64,000 bases of DNA. It comes from CAVRXQ01 sp963849105. Its GTDB lineage: Bacteria; Actinomycetota; Acidimicrobiia; Acidimicrobiales; Bog-793. The position numbers were made by a program, and so were the translations under genes. The notes below the pieces were generated by a model, which saw only the letters and a list, made by a program, of their open reading frames with translations, was not told the DNA's origin and searched no databases. Positions 7,991 through 15,660 of the stretch are shown here, one piece after another (within the stretch, counting starts at the first letter, position 1; every line of letters begins with the position of its first letter). The stretch is taken from contig CAWKGD010000003.1 in NCBI GenBank assembly GCA_963849105.1, positions 372,001 through 436,000 of the forward strand, in the 5' to 3' direction.

Positions 7991-9310
7991 TTAGCCCCAG
8001 TCCGATCGCGTCGGCGGCATCCCGGATCCTCCGGCGGCGTCGCCCTTCACCCCGAGGGTCTGGAAGACGCCGAGCCGGCCGTCCAAGAAGCGGTTCTGCG
8101 AAGCCGACATGTACAGGCGCCAGACGCGCGCCCTCGGCTCGCCGATGAGCGCCACGGCGCGGTCCCAGTTCTCCTCCAAGTTGGCGACCCAGCAGTGCAG
8201 CGTCCTTGCGTAGTGTTCGCGCAGTCCTTCGACGTCGCGGACTTCGAAACCGGCGCGTTCCATCGCGAGCGTCGACTCCCCGATGTCGATGAGTTCTCCG
8301 TCGGGGAAGACGTAGCGCCCCATGAATGAACTCGGCGAGATGCGCGTTCCGCCGGGCTTGGCGATGGCGTGGTTCAACAGCCGACCCTTTTCCTCAAGCA
8401 AGCCATACAGCTTGCCGAAGTACTCCGACATCTTCTCGGAGCCGACGTGTTCGAACATGCCGATCGAGCAGATCGCTTCGAAGCGCTCACCCTTCAGATC
8501 GCGGTAGTCCTGGACGCGGATGTCGATCCGATCGTCGAGGCGGGACTCCTTCACCCGATCGCGGGCGAGCTCTGCCTGCTCGGGACTGAGGGTGATGCCG
8601 ATCGCGCTCGCGCCGTAGTGCTTCGCGGCGTGGAGCACCATCGATCCCCACCCGCACCCGACATCGAGCAGCCGCAAACCGGGCCGATCGGCGAGTCCGA
8701 GCTTGCGGCAGGTGAGATCGAGCTTCGCGAACTGCGCGTCGTCGAGTCCCATGTCCGCGTCGACAAAGCGCGCGCACGAGTAGACGAGACTCGGACCGAG
8801 GACGAGGCGGTAGAAATCGTTGCCGACGTCGTAGTGATGGCGAACGACCTGCGCGTCGCGGCGCCTCGAGTGCCTTCGGCCGAGCGGGCGGAGCTCCTCC
8901 TCTGGTGGCGGGAGAGGTCGCCCCAGCGCGCGGAGGTGTTTCGCCACGAGAAGACCCGACGCAGCGATCCTCGGGCTGAGCCGCGCCCGTGGTCGGTCGG
9001 CCCTGTCGCCGAGCGCCCGCAGGCATGAAGCGAGGTCGCCTTCGATGTCCAAGTCGCCGGCGACGAAGGCGCGGGCGATGCCGAGCTCGCCGGGGGAATA
9101 AAGGATCCGGCGGACGGCGTTCGGCGACCGGACGGTGATCACCGCCGGCGAGTCCTCGGGCCCGATCGCGCTCCCGTCATAGAACGCGAATCGGGCGGCA
9201 ATTGGTCCGATCAACGCCTCGAGCAGCGGCCCCGCGACTTGGGCGGCGGTCTTGCGCCCTATTCGGGCCGTCGATCGGTCTGCGTTCGCCTCGTCGTTCC
9301 CCGCGGGCAT
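7991..9310 (-). CDS. Cyclopropane-fatty-acyl-phospholipid synthase family methyltransferase
   Basis: A SAM-dependent enzyme of 439 residues that would modify unsaturated acyl chains of membrane lipids by cyclopropanation or methyl addition. The N-terminal part carries a lipid-binding-like region (YDGSAIGPEDSPAVITVRSP). The Rossmann SAM motif is LRLLDVGCGWGSM near residue 207, preceded by the family hallmark QVVRHHYDVGNDFYRLVLG. Later family motifs include CSIGMFEHVG and LLNHAIAKPGG. Length is close to normal (380-440). The ATG at 9310 is the first start in the frame. It is monocistronic. Confidence 0.93.
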   Translation of the reverse strand: MPAGNDEANADRSTARIGRKTAAQVAGPLLEALIGPIAARFAFYDGSAIGPEDSPAVITVRSPNAVRRILYSPGELGIARAFVAGDLDIEGDLASCLRALGDRADRPRARLSPRIAASGLLVAKHLRALGRPLPPPEEELRPLGRRHSRRRDAQVVRHHYDVGNDFYRLVLGPSLVYSCARFVDADMGLDDAQFAKLDLTCRKLGLADRPGLRLLDVGCGWGSMVLHAAKHYGASAIGITLSPEQAELARDRVKESRLDDRIDIRVQDYRDLKGERFEAICSIGMFEHVGSEKMSEYFGKLYGLLEEKGRLLNHAIAKPGGTRISPSSFMGRYVFPDGELIDIGESTLAMERAGFEVRDVEGLREHYARTLHCWVANLEENWDRAVALIGEPRARVWRLYMSASQNRFLDGRLGVFQTLGVKGDAAGGSGMPPTRSDWG

Positions 9311-9456
9311 CGGCTTTGCCTCCAGGCTCGATGGGGCCCGTGTCTTCCTTAATTATCCGCGTTCGAAACGATCCGTGCCGAGCTGAGCCGATCTCGGATC
9401 CGCGTCGGTGCTGATCCTCGGGGCAGACTCGTGCTGTTGACGAAAAGGGAGGACTG

Positions 9457-9879
9457 GTGCTCAAAGGCTTTCGCAACTTCTTGCTGCGTGGCGACGTCAT
9501 CGTCGTCGCCATTGGACTGATCGTCGCCCTCGCGTTCAGCGGGCTCGTCGAGGCTTTCACCACCGACGTCTTGAAGCCGCTCATCGACGCGGCGGCGAGC
9601 AACGGTTCGACGTCGAGCGGTCTTTGGTGGACGATCCACGGTCAGCGGATCGACATGGGTGCCTTCGTCGCCGCGATCGTGTATTTTCTCGTCCTCATCG
9701 CCGTCGTCTATTTCGCGATCGTCGTGCCGTACCGCGCAACGATGCGCCGCCGGGGGACGATGGTGTTCGGCGACCCCGCTCCGACGAAGACCTGTCCACT
9801 GTGCTGTTCGACCGACCTGCCGGTCGCGGCGACGCGCTGTCTCCACTGCGGCGGAGACGTTCCGAGCACGAACACCTAA
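9457..9879 (+). CDS. mscL: Large-conductance mechanosensitive channel with C-terminal zinc ribbon
   Basis: MscL-type channel of 140 residues that would release solutes during hypo-osmotic shock. The N-terminal amphipathic helix (LKGFRNFLLRGDVIVVAIG) leads into TM1 (about 14-38). A short periplasmic loop and TM2 (about 68-92, AFVAAIVYFLVLIAVVYFA) follow. The usual C-terminal helical bundle is replaced by a zinc-ribbon-like tail with Cys113, Cys116, Cys128 and Cys131 (TCPLC and RCLHCGG). The GTG start is fixed by GGGAGG just upstream. The gene stands alone. Confidence 0.93.
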   Translation: MLKGFRNFLLRGDVIVVAIGLIVALAFSGLVEAFTTDVLKPLIDAAASNGSTSSGLWWTIHGQRIDMGAFVAAIVYFLVLIAVVYFAIVVPYRATMRRRGTMVFGDPAPTKTCPLCCSTDLPVAATRCLHCGGDVPSTNT

Positions 9880-10023
9880 CGCGGTTCGTGCGAGACGTGG
9901 CGGTTTCAGAGCGAGACGACCTCTGTCGGCGCGCGGTTGAGCGCGACCACTCGGTGGACCGGCACGGGGCGCCATGACGGCCGAACTGGCGACGACGCCA
10001 ACACGCGACGAGGTCGCCTAACC

Positions 10024-11541
10024 GTGCGCAGCTGCTGGCGCGGCGTCACCATCGTCGCGATGGACGACGACCACGGGGCGAGACCCTTTCGTGCCGACCT
10101 CGTCGTCGAGGACGACCACATCGCCGAGGTCCGCGAACGGTTCGGCGTCGACGGCTCGGACGCGTTCGACCGGGTCATCGAGGCGAACCGCCTCGTCGCC
10201 GTCCCCGGCTACGTGAACGCGCACGTCCATTCCTGGGAGGGGTTCTTCAAAGGTCGTTACGACAACCTGCCGCTCGAGCTGTGGATGCTGCGGTCGTATC
10301 CGCCCGTCGGTCTCGAGCCGATGCCGATCGAGCTCATCCGACTTCGCACGCTGCTCGTCGCGCTCGAGTCGTTGAAAAACGGCGTCACGTGCTTGCTCGA
10401 CGACGTGATCGAGATGCCCGGTCAGAGTCTCGAGTCGCTCGACGCGGTGATGTCGGCGTACGAGGAGTGCGGCATCCGTGCCAACTGTTCCGGCCACATC
10501 GTTAACAAGCCGTTCATCGACACGCTGCCCTTTGTCGACGAGGTGCTGCCCGCCAAACTCCTCGCCGAGTTGCGCGCCCTTCCCGTGCCGACGACCGAGC
10601 AGTACCTCGAGTTCTCCCGCGAGGCGTTCCGTCGCTACCACGGCCGGTCGGGCCGATTGCGCTACGTGATCGCACCGTCCGGACCACAGCGCTGCACCGA
10701 CGACCTGTTGGTCGCGGCGCACGAGTTGGCGGCGCAATGGGATGCGTCGTACCACATCCACGTCCTCGAGACCCGCGTCCAAGCGGTGACGGCTCGGGAG
10801 TTCTACGGCTCAACCCTCGTCGAGCACATGCAAAGGATCGGCGCATTGTCGGATCGCGTCACGCTCGGGCACGGCATCTGGCTCACCCCCGGCGATATCG
10901 CGCTGCTCGCCGATACCGGCGCGTCGATCGCCCACAACCCGGTCTCGAACCTGAAGCTCGACTCTGGCGTCCTCGCGTGGCGGGCCCTGCGCGACGCGCA
11001 GGTGAACGTCGCGCTCGGCACCGATGGCGCGTCGAGCAACGACTCGATGCGGATGAGCGACGTGATGAAGACCGCCGCGTTGATCCACAAGGTGAGTTCA
11101 CCGCATTTCGAACGCGGCCCGACGGCAGAGGAGATCCTTTTCGCCGCGACCCGGGCGGGAGCGCGCTCGGCGCGCCTTTCGGCGACGACCGGCCAGATCG
11201 CGCCGGGATTCAAGGCCGACCTCGTCTTCTACGACCGCGATGCAATCGCGTTCACCCCGGAGAACGACATCGTCCGCCAGCTCGTCTACTGCGAGAACGG
11301 GGCTTCGATCCGCGAGGTGGTCGTCGACGGTCGCACCGTCGTGCGTGAAGGGATCTGCCTGTCGATCGACGAGGCGGACCTGCTCGCCGAGGTTCGCGCC
11401 GTAACGCCGGCGTTGCTTCGCAACTACGAAGCGGTCGAGCAGGCGAACCTCGCCCTCGAGCCGTATTTGCGCGAGATCTACGAGCGCGCGTGGCAGCGCG
11501 AGGTGGGCGTTGAGCGCCTCGCGCGCGGTGCACATGACTGA
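10024..11541 (+). CDS. TRZ/ATZ-type metal-dependent amidohydrolase
   Basis: Amidohydrolase of about 505 residues, related to chlorohydrolases and cytosine- or guanine-deaminase-like enzymes that act on ring nitrogen compounds. Metal ligands are visible as His67 and His69 (YVNAHVHSWEG), His246 (SYHIHVLET), His283 (TLGHGIWL) and Asp334 (ALGTDGASSNDS). N- and C-terminal beta segments form the composite sandwich (PGFKADLVFYDRDAI). The frame is open to 9937, but family similarity begins near the GTG at 10024. The substrate cannot be set from sequence; an S-adenosylhomocysteine or aminohydrolase role is possible. Confidence 0.9.
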   Translation: MRSCWRGVTIVAMDDDHGARPFRADLVVEDDHIAEVRERFGVDGSDAFDRVIEANRLVAVPGYVNAHVHSWEGFFKGRYDNLPLELWMLRSYPPVGLEPMPIELIRLRTLLVALESLKNGVTCLLDDVIEMPGQSLESLDAVMSAYEECGIRANCSGHIVNKPFIDTLPFVDEVLPAKLLAELRALPVPTTEQYLEFSREAFRRYHGRSGRLRYVIAPSGPQRCTDDLLVAAHELAAQWDASYHIHVLETRVQAVTAREFYGSTLVEHMQRIGALSDRVTLGHGIWLTPGDIALLADTGASIAHNPVSNLKLDSGVLAWRALRDAQVNVALGTDGASSNDSMRMSDVMKTAALIHKVSSPHFERGPTAEEILFAATRAGARSARLSATTGQIAPGFKADLVFYDRDAIAFTPENDIVRQLVYCENGASIREVVVDGRTVVREGICLSIDEADLLAEVRAVTPALLRNYEAVEQANLALEPYLREIYERAWQREVGVERLARGAHD

Positions 11542-11543
11542 CA

Positions 11544-11618
11544 TTTACAGGGGGATCACCCGCGCGCGTTTACAGGGAGATCACACGCGCGCGTTTACAG
11601 GGAGATAACACGCGGTCG
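11544..11618. repeat. Three tandem 25-base repeats behind the amidohydrolase
   Basis: Three adjoining units begin at 11544, 11569 and 11594, each starting TTTACAGGGRGATMAC and ending in a CG-alternating stretch. Units 1 and 2 differ at two positions; unit 3 differs from unit 2 near its end. They begin three bases after the amidohydrolase stop. No T-run follows, so this is not an ordinary terminator. Confidence 0.9.
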
Positions 11619-11767
11619 ACGCGGTGCGCGCGTTGACCGCCTCACTCTGTGGCGATACCGTCCCGAGCTGTACCACATTCCGGTTCGGGTGCAACCGGCC
11701 AGACCACGTGTAGTTCAAGCCAGGCAGTGCGACGGCGCGCGAGCACTCCGCCATGAAGGGGGAAGCA

Positions 11768-14038
11768 ATGAGACAGCGAAGAGTTGTGATCCTTTCTGTG
11801 CTTTCGGCGCTTTCGCTCGCCGTGGGGTTGCTCGCCGCCTCAGGGGGCGCTTCGGCTGCACCCGCAAGGAACAGCGCCATTCACCTCGCGCCCCGCAGCG
11901 GAACGAACCCGCCGGGAGTCACGTCGTCGAGCCTCAGTCAGGGCTCGCCAACGTTCGTCGGCTCAGCCGCGACGGGTTGCAACTATGCAAATTGCTCTTT
12001 GCTTACGGGCCCGTACCCGACGCCCGCCATTTCGCCGGGATCCTCGAGCTCGTCTTCCGCGAGCACCAACGTCACTCCGTCGATCAAATCCAACGCCGCG
12101 ACGAACAAGGTTGCCGACGTTCCGCACGTCGTACCGGGACCGCACAAGCCCGCGGATGGTCCTGACCCGACGCCCCCGACGGTGACTTGCCCGGGTGCGG
12201 GTTGTGACGCGATCAACGCGTCGGCACCAGGTGTGACCGCCGTGAAGGGCCTGAACGCGGTCGACAGCGGCACGCTCTCGACGAACACGACGATCGGTGA
12301 CCTCGAACCCGCCGACCAGGGTCTGTGCGCCGGAAACGGCTACGTCGTCGAGGACAACAACCTCGGTGAGATCCTCGCCTTCGACACCGCACTGCACCGG
12401 GTGTCGTCCGTCATCTCGTTGGACACGATGATGGGACTGACCAAGAGGAACTGGAGCAGCGGCGGCGACATCTCCTGCACCTACGACTATCAAAACGGCG
12501 GACACTGGTTCTTCACAGAGATCGTCTCCGCGTCGAGCGAGGCGAACGATGGGCCGTTCGCGAGCAACGGTTGCTTCGAAGCCGCCGCGAACGCGTGCTA
12601 CGAGGGGATCGCGGTGACCACTGGGAACAGCCCCTTTGGTCCCTATAACGTCTACTTCCTCCACGCGGACTACAACCCGGCCGAGCCCGGCTACCCCAAT
12701 CTCTTGAACGACTTCGCGAAGATCGCCACGACGCAAGACGCGTTCCTCGTCTTCTACGACGAGTTCCCGCTCGCCTACCCCTCAAACACTGGCTTCGGCG
12801 GTGGCGCCTTCAACGGTGCGCAGGAGTTCGCGTTCGACAAGACCGCTCTCGAACAAGGGATGCCGGCGGCGAACGTCAACGTCGCCATTGAGAACATGGG
12901 TCTGCTTCCCACCCCGGACGGAGGCTGTCCAGAGACTGGCGGCGTGACGTGCTGGTATCAGGTCATCCCGGCACAAGCTGCCGATCCGTCGCAATACGAC
13001 AACAGCCACGGTGGTTCGGGGTTCATGCTCGCCTCGCTCGACTTCGTGGGCCAAGGTGACGACCGGGTTGCCGCATTCGACTGGACCGGTCTCAGCGCCT
13101 TGAACAGCTCCAACTGCACCGCCTGCGGACAGATCGCCTTCGGCGGCACGCTCTTTAGCGGCGTCGAGTTCTATTACGGAGAGGCCTTCCTCGGCGCCCA
13201 AAAGCAAGGTCCAATTCCGCTCGGCGACGTTTGCGCGGCAGTCCAGTTGCCCACGGACCCCTCGCCACCGTCCACGTGCCCGGAGAACGGCATCGCCACC
13301 AACGGCGACGGCATGACGCAGGCCGCGCAGGCGCAGGGACAGCTGTGGGGCGCCATCAGCACCGAGGTCAATCAAGTGTTCGGGCACGGCAGCAGGACAA
13401 CCTCGGAGACGCATCAAGGTGCCGCCTACTGGGTGATCAATACGCAAAGCTTCGACCAAACCGGGCAGCTCAGCCTCACCGGTCAGGGGTACGTTTCGGC
13501 GGCACATGAGGACTTGGAGTTCCCGGCGATCGCGGCGACGGACCAGGCGAGTTCCGGTCCGGGTGCTGGCCAAGCGAGCGCGCTGATGACGTTCACCCTC
13601 TCAGGCGACGGGGTGAGCGACGCCGCCACGGCGAGCAACCCGAATCCGAACAATTACACCGCGGCCAATCCGGCTGACCACGGAGGCTTCTACCCGAGCA
13701 CCGCGTACGGCCTGCTCAACAGCACCTCGAACGGCCTGATCGGATCCCAGGTGAACATCGCCGACCTCGGTCAATCGCCTCAGGACGGCTTCACGGAATA
13801 CCAGCAGTTACCACCCAGCTACACAGGGACCCGTCCGAGATGGGGCGACTACAGCTGGGCGGTGTTCGTTCCGGGATCGGGGCCAGGAGGAGGAGCGATC
13901 TACTTCGCCACGAACTACATCCAGTATCCGAACTGCACGGGTAGCGCCTTCAGCGCCACCGGATTCGGAATCTGCGGCGGACACAGGGACGGAATGGCGA
14001 ACTGGGGGACGTCCGTCAACTCCTTGGCGTTTCCCTGA
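11768..14038 (+). CDS. Large secreted protein of unknown function
   Basis: About 756 residues. The ATG at 11768 is chosen because AAGGGGGAAG stands at the right distance and a classical signal peptide follows (RRVVILSVLSALSLAVGLL, then AASGGASAAP with an AxA cleavage site). The mature protein begins with a Ser/Thr/Pro-rich segment of about 100 residues. It then has aromatic- and cysteine-containing stretches such as CTYDYQNGGHWFFTEI and a closing GTRPRWGDYSWAVFVPG. The composition suggests an extracellular beta-propeller-like protein, but I recognise no catalytic motif. No membrane anchor is seen at the C terminus. It is monocistronic, closed by a perfect hairpin. Confidence 0.88.
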   Translation: MRQRRVVILSVLSALSLAVGLLAASGGASAAPARNSAIHLAPRSGTNPPGVTSSSLSQGSPTFVGSAATGCNYANCSLLTGPYPTPAISPGSSSSSSASTNVTPSIKSNAATNKVADVPHVVPGPHKPADGPDPTPPTVTCPGAGCDAINASAPGVTAVKGLNAVDSGTLSTNTTIGDLEPADQGLCAGNGYVVEDNNLGEILAFDTALHRVSSVISLDTMMGLTKRNWSSGGDISCTYDYQNGGHWFFTEIVSASSEANDGPFASNGCFEAAANACYEGIAVTTGNSPFGPYNVYFLHADYNPAEPGYPNLLNDFAKIATTQDAFLVFYDEFPLAYPSNTGFGGGAFNGAQEFAFDKTALEQGMPAANVNVAIENMGLLPTPDGGCPETGGVTCWYQVIPAQAADPSQYDNSHGGSGFMLASLDFVGQGDDRVAAFDWTGLSALNSSNCTACGQIAFGGTLFSGVEFYYGEAFLGAQKQGPIPLGDVCAAVQLPTDPSPPSTCPENGIATNGDGMTQAAQAQGQLWGAISTEVNQVFGHGSRTTSETHQGAAYWVINTQSFDQTGQLSLTGQGYVSAAHEDLEFPAIAATDQASSGPGAGQASALMTFTLSGDGVSDAATASNPNPNNYTAANPADHGGFYPSTAYGLLNSTSNGLIGSQVNIADLGQSPQDGFTEYQQLPPSYTGTRPRWGDYSWAVFVPGSGPGGGAIYFATNYIQYPNCTGSAFSATGFGICGGHRDGMANWGTSVNSLAFP

Positions 14039-14073
14039 GGCACCATCACCGCTCGAACCCTGAGCGGCTGAGG

Positions 14074-14107
14074 ATCGGCCCCCCTGCTGATTGGCAGGGG
14101 GGCCGAT
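14074..14107. terminator. Perfect 14-base-pair hairpin behind the secreted-protein gene
   Basis: ATCGGCCCCCCTGC (14074-14087) and its exact complement (14094-14107) enclose the loop TGATTG. It begins 36 bases after the stop codon. A weak pyrimidine run follows, and T-runs come only near 14141. It is a very stable terminator-type stem that may also protect the mRNA 3' end. Confidence 0.8.
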
Positions 14108-14389
14108 TCGCGTCTTCCATGGTGTCCCCGGCGGATCGGTTTTTTTGATTCGGTGTGCTTACACATTCCAAGTGGCTCGCTGTCCCGAGAATCCCATGAG
14201 TGTGCGAGCCAGCAGTAGGGATCTGGACAGGATGCGCCTGCGATGGCGGGACCCGTTATTCCTCCTTCCCGTGCCGATCAGGGGTTCTGTACGAACGGAA
14301 CCGAAAGGGCTGTTCGACCTTCCTCGCTCGCAGAGACGTGGCTACTGTGCGATCGGTCGCGAAGTAGGGCGCCAAGAAAAGGGGGGGAT
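14108..14389. other. Intergenic stretch before the Dyp-type peroxidase gene
   Basis: No credible gene was seen. It contains a T-run at about 14141-14147, and the last bases are an A-run and G-run (AAAAGGGGGGG at 14377-14387) that form the ribosome site of the next gene. A promoter must lie here, but I could not fix its hexamers. Confidence 0.5.
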
Positions 14390-15355
14390 GTGAGGTCGAT
14401 CGCTCCCACCGCTGAGACCGAGCCGCAAGCGATCCTCACGCCGCTCACCGAATCGGCCATTTTTTTGGTCGTGACGGTGACCCCTGGCTCCGAGGGCGAC
14501 GTCCGTGACCTGCTCTCCGATAGCGCAGGGCTGACGCGGTCGGTCGGCTTTCGGGTCCCTGATGGTGAGTTGACCTGCGTGGTTGGCCTCGGTTCGCTGT
14601 TTTGGGACCGCCTGTTCGCCGGGCCGCGCCCCGCGGGTCTGCATGAGTTCCGCAAGGTGGCCGGTGCCAAGCAGAGCGCGGTTGCCACGCCGGGCGACCT
14701 GCTCTTCCATATTCGTGCCCACCGCTTCGACCTCTGCTTCGAGCTCGCACAGCACTTGAGTGACCGACTCGTTGGTCGCGGCGAGGTCGTCGACGAGGTG
14801 CACGGCTTCAAGTCGTTCGACGAGCGGGACATCCTCGGCTTCGTCGACGGCACCGAGAACCCGGCCGGCATGACGGCGCGCGCAGCCGTCCTGATCGGTG
14901 ACGAGGACCCCGCGTTCACGGACGGCAGCTACGTGATCGTCCAGAGGTACCTGCACGACCTCGACCGCTGGAACGCGATTGCGGTCGAGGAACAGGAGCG
15001 GGTTATCGGTCGGTCGAAACTCGCGGACATCGAGATGCCCGACGACGTGAAGCCATCTAACTCACACGTCGCCTTGAACACGATCATCGACGAGCACGGC
15101 GAGCAGCGTCAGATCGTGCGTTTCAACATGCCCTTCGGCGCGGTCGGCGCGCGCGAGTTCGGCACCTACTTCATCGGCTACTCCCGCACCCCCGAAGTCA
15201 CCGAGCAGATGCTGACGAACATGTTCGCCGGCAAGCCTCCGGGCAACTACGACCGCGTCCTCGACTTCTCCAAAGCCGAGACCGGCAGCCTCTTTTTCGT
15301 ACCGAGCGCCAGCTTCCTTGACGCTCCGGAGGCTTTCGTCGCGCTGAAGCGGTAG
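14390..15355 (+). CDS. Dyp-type heme peroxidase
   Basis: Dye-decolorizing peroxidase of 321 residues that oxidises bulky substrates with hydrogen peroxide using heme b. The hallmark GFVDGTENP (GXXDG) holds the catalytic aspartate near residue 153. The proximal heme ligand is likely His226 in SNSHVALN, and the distal arginine likely Arg244 in QIVRFNMPFG. The closing segment FSKAETGSLFFVPS is typical. No Tat signal is present, so it is probably cytoplasmic or encapsulin cargo, but no encapsulin gene lies nearby. The frame extends upstream, yet the GTG at 14390 directly follows a strong G-rich ribosome site. Confidence 0.93.
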   Translation: MRSIAPTAETEPQAILTPLTESAIFLVVTVTPGSEGDVRDLLSDSAGLTRSVGFRVPDGELTCVVGLGSLFWDRLFAGPRPAGLHEFRKVAGAKQSAVATPGDLLFHIRAHRFDLCFELAQHLSDRLVGRGEVVDEVHGFKSFDERDILGFVDGTENPAGMTARAAVLIGDEDPAFTDGSYVIVQRYLHDLDRWNAIAVEEQERVIGRSKLADIEMPDDVKPSNSHVALNTIIDEHGEQRQIVRFNMPFGAVGAREFGTYFIGYSRTPEVTEQMLTNMFAGKPPGNYDRVLDFSKAETGSLFFVPSASFLDAPEAFVALKR

Positions 15356-15587
15356 CGGGCGACTCCAGCAGATCGAACCGACGGGTCTCGGGAGGCTGGA
15401 TGGACGATGGCCAAAAGCTGCACCGCTGTTGCCCTGGCGACGGCGCTTGCCGCCGCCAGCGGTGCGATTGACGTCACTCTTCGATCCGCCCTGGCGCGAC
15501 GGCGAAGAGGAGAAGGGGCGAGGTCGATACCGCTAGCCCCTCGACGGCCGCTCTGTCGGTACGCGATCCTCGCGGCTGCCGAATTAT

Positions 15588-15599
15588 CACTATTTAGTG
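15588..15599. promoter_or_regulatory. Small inverted repeat upstream of the MMPL transporter gene
   Basis: CACTA-TT-TAGTG is an inverted repeat in an AT-rich patch within the 306-base gap between the peroxidase and transporter genes. Such sites are often operators of TetR-type regulators that control MMPL pumps, but no regulator gene is adjacent. No other gene is supported in this gap. Confidence 0.3.
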
Positions 15600-15660
15600 C
15601 ACAGAGAGAGGCACAACAGTCGGGTTCGGGTCGGTGACGGACTCGTCGGCGAGGGGATCG

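Noticed and set aside
15407..15637. 76-codon frame before the MMPL transporter gene
   Set aside because: Arg-rich, no ribosome site, and it overlaps the transporter leader.
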